From Streptomyces xiamenensis (GTDB lineage Bacteria; Actinomycetota; Actinomycetes; Streptomycetales; Streptomycetaceae), in NCBI RefSeq assembly GCF_000993785.3, contig NZ_CP009922.3:1736001-1800000 (forward strand): 64,000 nucleotides of DNA. The letters run 5' to 3'. Below are positions 17,585-25,734 of the stretch, piece by piece. Numbering within the stretch: the stretch's first letter is position 1; each line of letters opens with the position of its first letter. The position numbers and the translations under genes were made by a program. The notes beneath the pieces were generated by a model. The model was not told the DNA's origin and made no database searches. It saw only the letters and a list, made by a program, of their open reading frames with translations.

Positions 17585-18328
17585 GTGAGCATGGACCAGG
17601 GGGGCGGACCCGCCATATCCGTGGCGGGTCTGCGCAAGAAATACGGGGACACACAGGCCGTCGACGGCGTCACCTTTGAGGTTCCGCGGGGGGAGTTCTA
17701 CGGAATCCTCGGGCCGAACGGCGCCGGCAAGACCACCACGCTGGAAATGATCGAGGGGCTGCGCCGCCCCGACGAGGGGACCGCCGAACTGCTCGGCACC
17801 CCGTCCTGGCCGCGCAACCGGGGCCTGTTGCGCCGCATCGGTGTGCAGCTCCAGGCGTCCGCGTTCTTCGAGAAGCTTTCGGCACGCGAGCAGATCCACA
17901 GTTTCGCCGCGCTGTACGGGGTGTCCACCGACCGCGCCGACGCCATGCTGGAGTCGGTGGGCCTGGCCGAGAAGGCCGATGTCCGCGACAGCGAGCTGTC
18001 CGGCGGACAGGCGCAGCGGCTGTCGATCGCCTGCGCGCTGGTGCACGATCCGGAACTGGTGTTCCTGGACGAGCCCACCACCGGCCTGGACCCGCAGGCC
18101 CGCCGCAATCTTTGGGACCTGCTGCGGCAGATCAACTCCGAGGGCCGCACCGTCGTCCTCACCACGCACTATCTGGACGAGGCGGAGGTGCTGTGCGACC
18201 GGGTCTCGATCATGGACGCGGGCCGCATCCTGCGCACCGGGCCGCCCGCCGAGCTGATCAGTGAGCTGGGCGTCGACACCCTGGAGGATGTCTTCCTCCA
18301 GCTGACCGGACGGGAGTTCCGCGAATGA
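17585..18328 (+). CDS. ABC transporter ATP-binding protein
   Basis: A 247-residue ATPase of the drug/lipid exporter (ABC-2) type. Walker A GPNGAGKTTT, signature LSGGQAQRLSIA, Walker B LVFLDEPTTGLD and switch His in TTHYLDEA are complete. The start is GTG 17585 or ATG 17591; no strong ribosome site discriminates. It overlaps the permease gene by four bases and follows the FHA gene by 14 bases, so it may belong to the same transcript as the kinase system. Confidence 0.9.
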   Translation: MSMDQGGGPAISVAGLRKKYGDTQAVDGVTFEVPRGEFYGILGPNGAGKTTTLEMIEGLRRPDEGTAELLGTPSWPRNRGLLRRIGVQLQASAFFEKLSAREQIHSFAALYGVSTDRADAMLESVGLAEKADVRDSELSGGQAQRLSIACALVHDPELVFLDEPTTGLDPQARRNLWDLLRQINSEGRTVVLTTHYLDEAEVLCDRVSIMDAGRILRTGPPAELISELGVDTLEDVFLQLTGREFRE

Positions 18329-19395
18329 GCCGCTCCTCCGGCCTGCTGCCGCTGTCCAAGAACATGGCGCTGGGTCTGCTGCGCGACCGCACCGCCGTGT
18401 TCTTCATGATGATCTTCCCGCTGATGTTCCTGGTGCTGTTCGGCGCGCTCTTCCAGGACAACAGCATCTCGCGCTCGCCGATCGCGCAGGTCGGCGAGGT
18501 CGAAGTGCTGGACGGGCTGCCCGAGGACGCCCGCGCCGAGCTGGACAAGGTGGTGGAGTTCCGGCGCGCCGCCGATCTCGACAGCGCGCTGGAGGACGTG
18601 CGCACGGGCGAGGTGGCCGGCGCCATCTGGCAGTCGGGCGACACCGTCGAGCTGCGCTACTCGGAGGCCGACGGCGTCCGGGCCGGCACCGTCCGCAGCG
18701 TGCTCCAGTCGCTGGTGGAGGCCGCGAACCAGGCCGCGACGGGCCAGCCGCCGGCCTACCGGCTCGCCACCGACACCGTCGAGGACGACTCGGTCAAGCC
18801 CATCCAGTACCTGGCACCCGGCCTGCTGGGCTGGGCCATCGCGATGGGCGGTGCCTTCCTGTCGGCCCTCACCCTGGTGGGGTGGCGCAAGTCCCGGCTG
18901 CTGCGGCGACTGTGGCTGGCACCCATCCACCCGGCGACGATCATCGGCGCCCGGGTCGGGGTGACGCTGGCGCTGGCGCTGGTGCAGACGGCACTGTTCC
19001 TGGGCATCGCCTGCATCCCGTTCTACGGGCTGCAATTGAGCGGGAGCTGGTGGCTGTCGATCCCGCTGGTGCTGAGCGGCTCGCTGGCGTTCATGTCGAT
19101 CGGCCTGGTGATCGGGGCGGTGGCCAAGACCGAGGAGGCGGCCAATGGCATTCTCCAGGTGGTGATCATGCCGATGGCGTTCCTGGCCGGGTCCTTCTTC
19201 CCCACCGATGTCATGCCCGGCTGGCTGAGCGGGATCGCCCAGCTGCTGCCGCTGCGCCATCTCAACGACGCGCTGTCGGATGTCCTGAGCCGCGGTGGCG
19301 GCTGGGAGACGGCGCTTCCGGTGATCGGCGGGCTGCTGCTGTTCACCGCGGTGCTCACCGCGATCGCGGCGAAGCTGTTCCGCTGGGACACCTGA
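18325..19395 (+). CDS. ABC-2 type transporter permease
   Basis: A 356-residue membrane protein. One N-terminal helix (TAVFFMMIFPLMFLVLFGALF) is followed by an extracytoplasmic domain of about 150 residues and then five helices, the standard ABC-2 topology. It pairs with the ATP-binding protein whose stop it overlaps (ATGA). Substrate is unknown; related pairs export drugs, lipids or polymers. Confidence 0.88.
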   Translation: MSRSSGLLPLSKNMALGLLRDRTAVFFMMIFPLMFLVLFGALFQDNSISRSPIAQVGEVEVLDGLPEDARAELDKVVEFRRAADLDSALEDVRTGEVAGAIWQSGDTVELRYSEADGVRAGTVRSVLQSLVEAANQAATGQPPAYRLATDTVEDDSVKPIQYLAPGLLGWAIAMGGAFLSALTLVGWRKSRLLRRLWLAPIHPATIIGARVGVTLALALVQTALFLGIACIPFYGLQLSGSWWLSIPLVLSGSLAFMSIGLVIGAVAKTEEAANGILQVVIMPMAFLAGSFFPTDVMPGWLSGIAQLLPLRHLNDALSDVLSRGGGWETALPVIGGLLLFTAVLTAIAAKLFRWDT

Positions 19396-19407
19396 GCGTC
19401 TGCGGCC

Positions 19408-19440
19408 GACCGGCGGCCCGGCGGTGTCCGGCCGCCGGTC
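19408..19440. terminator. Inverted repeat between convergent permease and haemoglobin genes
   Basis: Arms GACCGGCGGCC (19408-19418) and GGCCGCCGGTC (19430-19440) are a perfect 11-bp match with an 11-base loop. The second arm runs into the haemoglobin stop codon. Likely a bidirectional terminator. Confidence 0.55.
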
Positions 19441-19843
19441 AGCCGGGGGTGTTGATCATCGAACCGGCCGCGTACTGCATGTAGCGCCACAGCTCGGCCT
19501 CGTCCTCCTGGGCGAGGCCGAGCGTGTCGATGGCGTCCCGCATGTGCCGCAGCCAGGCATCGTGCGCCGCGCGGTCGACGGTGAAGGGGGCGTGCCGCAT
19601 CCGCAGCCGGGGGTGGCCCCGGTTGTCGCTGTAGGTGCGCGGGCCGCCCCAGTACTGCATGAGGAAGAGCGTGAAGCGCTCCTCGGCCGGGCCCAGGTCC
19701 TCCTCGGGGTACATGGGCCGCAGCAGCGGGTCGTCGGCCACGCCCTGGTAGAAGCGCTTCACGAGCTTGCGGAAGGTGGGCTCGCCACCGACCCGCTCGT
19801 AGAAGGTCTCGGTGTGCAGGGTGCCGCGTCGGATCTCAGTCAC
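19439..19843 (-). CDS. glbO: Group II truncated haemoglobin (HbO type)
   Basis: A 134-residue globin with a two-over-two fold. Diagnostic features are FYERVGGEPTFRKLVKRFY at the B helix, YPEEDLGPAEERFTLFLMQYWGGP with the conserved group II Trp, and LRMRHAPF containing the proximal haem histidine. The Tyr of the FY/GG region and the Trp fit oxygen-binding HbO proteins of actinobacteria. Such proteins are linked to oxygen handling or to peroxide/NO detoxification. It is a single gene, convergent with the exporter. Confidence 0.93.
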   Translation of the reverse strand: MTEIRRGTLHTETFYERVGGEPTFRKLVKRFYQGVADDPLLRPMYPEEDLGPAEERFTLFLMQYWGGPRTYSDNRGHPRLRMRHAPFTVDRAAHDAWLRHMRDAIDTLGLAQEDEAELWRYMQYAAGSMINTPG

Positions 19844-19977
19844 CCCTCCATGGTCGCAGACCCGTTCCTGCCTCCGGAATGCGTGCGGGGAGCGCTCACC
19901 GCGGGGAACTCACGGAGAGTAGACCGGGGGCGACAGGGCGCGGCAGACTGATGCGGTCGTGGATGAGGAGGGCGAGG

Positions 19978-20832
19978 ATGCCGCCGAGGGATCTTCCGAG
20001 CGCGCGCGAGGCGCGGCTCGGGGCCGAATTGCGGAAGTTGCGGGAACAGGCCGGTAAAGCCGCGCACGAGGCGGCGGCGTGGATCGGTACGGATCGCGCG
20101 AAGATGTCGAATATCGAATCCGGGCGGCGCGGAATCAGTGAGACACGGATCCGGCGGCTGACCGAGTTCTACGGGTGCCGGGATCAGCGGCTGGTCGGCG
20201 AATTGTGCGCGATGGCCAGGGAGCACCGGGGCGGCAACTGGTGGGACGCGTTCCGCGGGAAGGTGCCGCAGGGGAATGTGGACATGGCGGAGCTGGAGCA
20301 CCACAGCACGGCGTTGCGGATGGTGCATCTGCTGCTGGTGCCCGGGGTGTTCCAGACGCCGGAGTACGCGCGCGCGGTGATGGCGGGCTCGGTGCCGCCG
20401 CCGGACGAGGAGTTGCTGACGGCGCGGGTGGCGGTGCGGCTGCGGCGCGGGGAGTTGCTGCGGGGGGAGAACCCGCCCAGGTGCCAGGCGATCATCCACG
20501 AGGGCGCGCTGCGGATGCGGTACGGGGGCCGTGCGACGGCGCGCGGGCAGTTGGAGTGGCTGCTGAAGGTGACCGAGTGGCCCTCGGTCGAGCTGCGGGT
20601 GATTCCGTTTTCCCAGGAGGACATTCCCGGGCACGGTCAGTCATTTCTGTATGCGTACGGGCCGGTGCGGCAACTGGACACGGTCGAGGTGGACACGCCT
20701 TTCGGCGGTGATTTCCTGCATGGGGCGGACGAGTTGGAGAAGTACCGCAGACTGCTGGAAGTTTCCGAGAAGATCGCTCTCGACGAGGGCGAGTCGCGGC
20801 AGCTGATCCAGTTCATCGCCCGCGAGATGTGA
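19978..20832 (+). CDS. XRE-family HTH regulator with DUF5753 domain
   Basis: A 284-residue WhiJ/BldB-associated type regulator. The N-terminal HTH reads LGAELRKLREQAGKAAHEAA and WIGTDRAKMSNIESGRRGIS (about residues 10-55). The C-terminal DUF5753 domain shows LLLVPGVFQTPEYARAV and the REM-like end. ATG 19978 is preferred because GAGGAGGG lies six bases upstream; in-frame ATGs at 19951 and 19966 have poorer sites. Unlike most relatives it has no DUF397 partner or anti-sigma-like ATPase next to it. Confidence 0.85.
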   Translation: MPPRDLPSAREARLGAELRKLREQAGKAAHEAAAWIGTDRAKMSNIESGRRGISETRIRRLTEFYGCRDQRLVGELCAMAREHRGGNWWDAFRGKVPQGNVDMAELEHHSTALRMVHLLLVPGVFQTPEYARAVMAGSVPPPDEELLTARVAVRLRRGELLRGENPPRCQAIIHEGALRMRYGGRATARGQLEWLLKVTEWPSVELRVIPFSQEDIPGHGQSFLYAYGPVRQLDTVEVDTPFGGDFLHGADELEKYRRLLEVSEKIALDEGESRQLIQFIAREM

Positions 20833-20916
20833 TCCGGACGGGGCACGCACCCCGCCCGTGGCGCACCGCCCGCCGGGACCGATGTCAACCCCGCGGTGAT
20901 CGGCCACCCGAACGTG

Positions 20917-21567
20917 TCAGCGCGGGGTCACCGTCAGACCCGGGGTGGTGGTGCCGGGCCGGCGCACCGCGATCGATCCCAGCGGGGTGCGCAGCCGCAG
21001 CCACACGCCCCGGGCCAGCACCGCCACCGGCGCCGCGGCCCGCAGGAAACCCAGCGAGCGGGCCGCGTGCACGGCACGCAGCGGCAGCGGGGTGCCGGAC
21101 AGCGTCCGGCTCCAGATCTCCTCGGCCAGGGCGTCCAGCGCGTCCCTGGTGCGCTCGGTGGCGGCCAGCGCCTCCGTACGCTCCCGGAACTCCGCGATCA
21201 CGGCCTCGGCCGCGCCCCGTACCCCGGCGTGCTCCAGCTCGGCCACCGGCTCCCAGCCGCCGCGCGGCGGCAGCACGCCCGCCCAGGACGGGCCGGTCAC
21301 CGCCGCCGGGACGCGCGCCGTGCCGGCGGCCTCGTCGATGCCTTCCAGCAGCTCGCCCGCCGAGACGGTGATGTCGAGGCGGGCGGGCTCGGCGAGCCGC
21401 AGCGGGCGGATCGCCAGCACGTCGAAGCGGGCCGGCTTGGCGAACACGCCGAGCACCTGCCCGTCCGCCTGGAGCCGGGCGGCCGCCGCCTTCTCCCAGC
21501 GGAGCAGCCGGGCGAGGAGGGCCGCCAGCTCGGCGGCCTCCCCCCGCTCGGCGAACGACAGGCTCAC
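20917..21567 (-). CDS. Conserved hypothetical protein coupled to a thioesterase
   Basis: A 216-residue soluble protein, Ala/Arg/Leu-rich, without a recognisable domain. A helical N-terminus (AERGEAAELAALLARLLRWEKAA) is followed by a beta-containing middle and a C-terminal stretch ending TTPGLTVTPR. The GTG at 21567 overlaps the stop of the thioesterase gene (GTGA), so the pair is co-translated. Third gene of the EttA/thioesterase operon. Function unknown. Confidence 0.75.
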   Translation of the reverse strand: MSLSFAERGEAAELAALLARLLRWEKAAAARLQADGQVLGVFAKPARFDVLAIRPLRLAEPARLDITVSAGELLEGIDEAAGTARVPAAVTGPSWAGVLPPRGGWEPVAELEHAGVRGAAEAVIAEFRERTEALAATERTRDALDALAEEIWSRTLSGTPLPLRAVHAARSLGFLRAAAPVAVLARGVWLRLRTPLGSIAVRRPGTTTPGLTVTPR

Positions 21568-21989
21568 GCGGTACCGCTCCCGGCCGTGTCGTCCTGGTAG
21601 TGCGCGAGGAAGCGGCGCTCCTCCTCGGTGATCCGGCGCGGCCGGCCCGCCTGGAGGTCGTAGGGCACCACCACGGTGGCGGCCCGCACGTACACCTGCT
21701 CGGGGTCCTTGACCTCGTAGGCCACGGTCACCGAGGCGCCGCCCACCTTCGCCACCCACAGCTCGACGGTGACCGGCGTGTGCCGGTGCACCAGCGGGCG
21801 CAGATAGTCGATCTCATGCCGTGCGACGACCGAACCGCCGGTGAACGCACCGGAGTCGGCCTGCCGCGCCAGCCGGAACATGAAGTCGATCCGGGCCTCT
21901 TCCAGATACCGCAGGAAGATCACGTTGTTGACATGCCCGAAGGAATCCATGTCCGACCAGCGCAAGGGGCACTCGTACACATGCCGCAC
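21564..21989 (-). CDS. Acyl-CoA thioesterase (hotdog fold, 4HBT type)
   Basis: A 141-residue hotdog thioesterase. The signature WSDMDSFGHVNNVIFLRYLEEAR is split here as WSDMDSFGHVNN and FLRYLEEAR; the aspartate next to GHVNN is the expected catalytic residue of the 4-hydroxybenzoyl-CoA thioesterase/YbgC clan. GTG at 21989 has GGAGG seven bases upstream. It hydrolyses acyl-CoA thioesters; the chain length is not readable. It sits 17 bases behind EttA, an arrangement common in actinobacteria. Confidence 0.9.
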   Translation of the reverse strand: MRHVYECPLRWSDMDSFGHVNNVIFLRYLEEARIDFMFRLARQADSGAFTGGSVVARHEIDYLRPLVHRHTPVTVELWVAKVGGASVTVAYEVKDPEQVYVRAATVVVPYDLQAGRPRRITEEERRFLAHYQDDTAGSGTA

Positions 21990-22006
21990 GGCTCTTCCTC
22001 CGCCCC

Positions 22007-23671
22007 TCAGCCCCGGGTGAGCTTCTTGTACGTCGCCCGGTGCGGGCGACTGGCCTCCGGGCCCAGGCGCTCGGCCTTGTTCTTCTCGTAGGCCTCGAAG
22101 TTGCCCTCGAACCAGAACCACTTGGAGTCGCCCTCGTAGGCGAGGATGTGGGTGGCGATCCGGTCCAGGAACCACCGGTCGTGGGAGACGACCACGGCGC
22201 AGCCGGGGAAGTCCAGCAGGGCGTTCTCCAGGGAGGAGAGCGTCTCCACGTCCAGGTCGTTCGTCGGCTCGTCGAGGAGCAGCAGGTTGCCGCCCTGCTT
22301 GAGGGTGAGCGCCAGGTTCAGGCGGTTGCGCTCACCGCCGGACAGGACCCCGGCCGGCTTCTGCTGGTCCGGGCCCTTGAAGCCGAACGCGGAGACGTAC
22401 GCCCGCGAGGGCATCTCGACCTGGCCGACGTTGATGTAGTCCAGCTCGTCGGAGACGACGGCCCACAGCGTCTTCTTGGGGTCGATGTTGGCGCGGGACT
22501 GGTCGACGTAGGAGACCTTGACCGTCTCGCCGGTCTTGATGCTCCCGGAGTCCGGCTTCTCAAGATCCATGATCATCTTGAACAGGGTGGTCTTGCCGGC
22601 GCCGTTGGGGCCGATCACCCCGACGATGCCGTTGCGCGGCAGGGTGAACGACAGGTCGTCGATGAGCACCTTGTCGCCGAACCCCTTGGTCAGGTGGTCG
22701 ACCTCGACGACCACGCTGCCCAGGCGCGGGCCCGGCGGGATCTGGATCTCCTCGAAGTCCAGCTTGCGGGTCTTCTCGGCCTCCGCCGCCATCTCCTCGT
22801 AACGGGCGAGACGGGCGCGGGACTTGGCCTGCCGGCCCTTGGCGTTGGAGCGGACCCACTCCAGTTCGTCCTTGAGCCGCTTGGCGCGCTTGGCGTCCTT
22901 CTGGCCCTCGACCTTCAGGCGCGCCTGCTTGGTCTCCAGGTACTTGGAGTAGTTGCCCTCGTAGCCGTGCAGCCGGCCGCGGTCGACCTCACAGATCCAC
23001 TGGGCGACGTTGTCGAGGAAGTACCGGTCGTGGGTGATGGCCACCACGGTGCCCGGGTACTTCGCCAGGTGCTGCTCCAGCCAGTTCACCGACTCGGCGT
23101 CCAGGTGGTTGGTGGGCTCGTCCAGCAGCAGCAGGTCGGGCTGCTCCAGCAGCAGCTTGCACAGCGCCACGCGGCGCTTCTCGCCACCGGAGAGCTTGGT
23201 GACCTCCCAGTCGCCGGGCGGGCAGCCCAGGGCGTCCATGGCCTGCTCCAGCTGGGCGTCCAGGTCCCAGGCGTTGGCGTGGTCCAGCTTCTCCTGGAGC
23301 GCGCCCATCTCTTCCATGAGCGCGTCGGAGTAGTCGGTCGCCATCAGTTCGGCGATCTCGTTGAACCGGTCGAGCTGGCCCTTGACCTCGGCCACGCCGT
23401 CCTGGACGTTCTCCAGCACGGTCTTGGTCTCGTCCAGCGGCGGCTCCTGGAGCAGGATGCCGACGCTGTAACCCGGAGTGAGGAAGGCATCACCGTTGGA
23501 GGGCTGCTCCAGACCGGCCATGATCTTCAGCACGGTGGACTTACCCGCGCCGTTGGGGCCCACGACACCGATCTTGGCCCCGGGCAGAAAGCTCTGGGTC
23601 ACGTCGTCAAGGATCACCTTGTCGCCGTGTGCCTTGCGCGCCTTGCGCATGGTGTAGATGTACTCAGCCAA
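22007..23671 (-). CDS. ettA: Energy-dependent translational throttle protein EttA (ABC-F)
   Basis: A 554-residue ABC-F protein with two ATPase domains and no membrane helices. Walker A GPNGAGKST and GPNGAGKTT, signatures LSGGEKRR and LSGGERNR, and Walker B LLLLDEPTNHLD and LLLLDEPTNDLD are all intact. The linker and the start MAEYIYTMRKARKAHGDK are typical of EttA. EttA binds the ribosomal E site and gates the first peptide bond according to ATP/ADP ratio. It is the first gene of a leftward operon with a thioesterase and a hypothetical gene. Confidence 0.95.
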   Translation of the reverse strand: MAEYIYTMRKARKAHGDKVILDDVTQSFLPGAKIGVVGPNGAGKSTVLKIMAGLEQPSNGDAFLTPGYSVGILLQEPPLDETKTVLENVQDGVAEVKGQLDRFNEIAELMATDYSDALMEEMGALQEKLDHANAWDLDAQLEQAMDALGCPPGDWEVTKLSGGEKRRVALCKLLLEQPDLLLLDEPTNHLDAESVNWLEQHLAKYPGTVVAITHDRYFLDNVAQWICEVDRGRLHGYEGNYSKYLETKQARLKVEGQKDAKRAKRLKDELEWVRSNAKGRQAKSRARLARYEEMAAEAEKTRKLDFEEIQIPPGPRLGSVVVEVDHLTKGFGDKVLIDDLSFTLPRNGIVGVIGPNGAGKTTLFKMIMDLEKPDSGSIKTGETVKVSYVDQSRANIDPKKTLWAVVSDELDYINVGQVEMPSRAYVSAFGFKGPDQQKPAGVLSGGERNRLNLALTLKQGGNLLLLDEPTNDLDVETLSSLENALLDFPGCAVVVSHDRWFLDRIATHILAYEGDSKWFWFEGNFEAYEKNKAERLGPEASRPHRATYKKLTRG

Positions 23672-23787
23672 CAGAAACCGTCCGGCTAATCAGTGAAGGG
23701 GCGGAAGAGTGGATGCGTCCATCCTGCCGCATGGCATGCCCCGGGCGGAAACCGGCCGGGGGTGTGCTAGAGGCCGAGGGGACGCGA

Positions 23788-23819
23788 AAGGGGCGGGTCC
23801 CGGGTGGGACCCGCCCCTT
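23788..23819. terminator. Strong stem-loop terminator downstream of the surface-protein gene
   Basis: Perfect 14-bp arms AAGGGGCGGGTCCC (23788-23801) and GGGACCCGCCCCTT (23806-23819) with a four-base loop. It lies 75 bases past the stop of the leftward surface-protein gene and insulates ettA. Confidence 0.85.
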
Positions 23820-23893
23820 CGGGTACGGGCGGCGATCACCGTGCGAAACGGCCGCTCACCGCCGGTACGGGCAGTGCTGAGTGGTGCTGGTGC

Positions 23894-25306
23894 TTACTCG
23901 GCGGCGGAGCCGGCGGCCCGCTTGCGGAGGAAGAACACCGCGCCGCCACCGACGGCCAGCAGGCCCACGGCGATGCCGGCCATCATGCCGAGGTTGGAGC
24001 TGGAGCCGGTCTCGGCCAGGTCCGGGCCGCTGCCGCCGGTGGTGGCCGGGGCGGGCTCGTTCTCGGCGGGGGTCTCGGGCTCGGGCTCGGCGATCGGCTC
24101 CTCACCGGCGGTGTCGCAGTTCAGGACACCGGAGAAGACCCAGGGCTCCTTGCCCTCCAGGTTCTCGACCGTGATCTCGTAGGCCTGGCCGTTCTCGACC
24201 GGGACCAGGACCTTCTCCTCGACGCCCGGGGCGATCTCGTAGGACTCGCCCTCCAGCTCGAAGGTGAACGGCTGGTCGCCGTCGTTGGTGACGGTCAGCT
24301 GCACGCCGCCGTCGACGCAGACCTCTTCGGCGGTGATGGCCGGGTTCGGACCCTCGCTGGCCCAGTTGACGCTGGCGCCCGCGGTCACGGACGACTCGGA
24401 GGAGCCGGCCAGGATCATGGTCTGGGTGCGGACGTCGACGCCGGTGAAGACGCGGCCGACCGGCACCGGGGAGGTGGCGGTGGCGCTCAGGGAGGCGGAA
24501 CCGTCCTCGGCGCCCTCGGGCACCGAGAAGAACAGCTCGGTACCGTCGGTCACCGGGGTGGACTCGGTGATGGTCTCGCCGTTGGCGTCCACGACGGTGA
24601 CACCGGCGGCGGCAGCGGCGGGGTCGGTGGAGACCACGACGGCGTCGGCGCTGGTGTGCACGGTGACGGGGCCGGCCAGCTCACCGGGCTTGCCGGTGAC
24701 CTCCTGCGGGGAGAGCCCCAGGGAGGCGCGCGGCTCCTCGATGGCCTCGGCGTTGTCGCCGAGCCAGTCCGCGAGCTTCGCGGCGTTCTCGTTCTTCGGG
24801 GTGGCCTCGACGCCGTCCGACAGCTCCCAGATGGCGGCCTGGGTACCGGCGGCGGCCTGCTCGGCGGTCAGCCCGTTGGCACCGGCGGCCTCGGCCAGGG
24901 AGTTGAGGTCATCGACGACCGGGTAGGAGTTCTGCAGGATCCAGTGGATCTTGGCGGCCTCCTCCTGGAGGTCGTGCAGACGCGAGGAGTTCCAGTCGGT
25001 CTCCTTGTACTTGGCGTTCGGCGAGGTGGGCGTGCCGAAGTCGATGCAGTACGTCTTCAGGGTGCCGCCGTCGTCGGCGCTGAGGTAGAACAGACCACCG
25101 CTGTAGGTGCTGGTCCGTCCATCACGCGTCACGTCGATCTTGTCGCTGACGCGGAGCCCGTCCAGGGTGGCGGTCGCACCGCCGTTGCCCGGGGTCTGGT
25201 CGGCGAGGGCCGGGCCGGCGGTGGCCAGCACGCCGGCGGCGGCAAGCCCGGTGGCGACGGCGGTAGCCGCAAGGCGGGCGGCGACCCGCTTGCGTGCAAA
25301 CATCAT
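23894..25306 (-). CDS. Thioester-domain surface protein with LAxTG sortase motif
   Basis: A 470-residue exported wall protein. Signal peptide ends GPALA|DQ at about residue 35. An N-terminal thioester domain follows, with Cys87 in TYCIDFG and Gln156 in TQAAIWELSDG, the residues expected to form an internal Cys-Gln thioester for covalent attachment to a surface or ligand. Beta-rich repeats follow, then a Pro/Glu-rich stalk, LAETG at 430-434, a hydrophobic helix and an RKR tail, the class E sortase pattern of Streptomyces. ATG ATG at 25306/25303; GGAGGGG lies six bases before the first. Possible role in adhesion or aerial surface structure is inferred. Confidence 0.88.
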   Translation of the reverse strand: MMFARKRVAARLAATAVATGLAAAGVLATAGPALADQTPGNGGATATLDGLRVSDKIDVTRDGRTSTYSGGLFYLSADDGGTLKTYCIDFGTPTSPNAKYKETDWNSSRLHDLQEEAAKIHWILQNSYPVVDDLNSLAEAAGANGLTAEQAAAGTQAAIWELSDGVEATPKNENAAKLADWLGDNAEAIEEPRASLGLSPQEVTGKPGELAGPVTVHTSADAVVVSTDPAAAAAGVTVVDANGETITESTPVTDGTELFFSVPEGAEDGSASLSATATSPVPVGRVFTGVDVRTQTMILAGSSESSVTAGASVNWASEGPNPAITAEEVCVDGGVQLTVTNDGDQPFTFELEGESYEIAPGVEEKVLVPVENGQAYEITVENLEGKEPWVFSGVLNCDTAGEEPIAEPEPETPAENEPAPATTGGSGPDLAETGSSSNLGMMAGIAVGLLAVGGGAVFFLRKRAAGSAAE

Positions 25307-25561
25307 GTAAGTCCCCTCCACGGCGATCACGGGGGCGCGCAGCCGCACTTGAGGCGGCACGCTCATCAACTTCCCCGTGCGTACTGCCGGATCGTAGAGA
25401 GGGAGTTGCTGTGTGTCCCCGCCCGTAGACAGTCTTAAGCCTTCCGACGTGGAATCGTTACCTCAGAATCGCTCGGAATGGGAACATTCACGGCACCCGC
25501 CCGACCGGCCGGTCGGAGACCCCTTCCGGAGCGCCTGAGGGTGCCGGTGTGCCCCACCTCA

Positions 25562-25591
25562 TTGACGTACCGGGGCGATCCCGCGCATTCT
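25562..25591 (+). promoter_or_regulatory. Candidate promoter driving a leaderless leader-peptide transcript
   Basis: TTGACG (25562-25567) and CATTCT (25586-25591) are 18 bases apart. The expected start point, six to eight bases after the -10, falls at the ATG at 25599, so the transcript would be leaderless. The remaining intergenic DNA up to the surface-protein start (25307-25561) shows no gene; it should hold that gene's promoter. Confidence 0.4.
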
Positions 25592-25598
25592 CGTCCCC

Positions 25599-25673
25599 AT
25601 GCGAGCGGCTGCCCTGACGTCCCGTCGGTACATCGATCCGGGGCGGGTCACCACGGCCTCCTGTACGGCCTGA
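25599..25673 (+). CDS. Putative 24-residue cysteine-type leader peptide
   Basis: A 24-codon open frame starting MRAAALTSRRYIDPGR and continuing VTTASCTA before TGA. It closely fits the short Streptomyces leader peptides of pattern RRxVDLxRxxSAxC that precede sulfur-metabolism genes and are thought to sense cysteine supply through ribosome stalling at the terminal Cys codon. Here the Cys (TGT, 25662-25664) is third from the end. The DUF1684 gene begins 61 bases after the stop. It differs from the usual VDL in having IDP. It is too short to be credible on coding statistics, so the call rests on the motif, position and promoter. Confidence 0.6.
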   Translation: MRAAALTSRRYIDPGRVTTASCTA

Positions 25674-25734
25674 CGCCGGAACACCGGCGCCCTCCCCCGC
25701 CCCCGTACGCCCGCTCCCGCGACCGGAGACCCCT

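Noticed and set aside
22040..23689. 549-codon + strand open frame opposite ettA
   Set aside because: ettA is unambiguous; the mirror frame is Leu/Val/Gly-rich without motifs.
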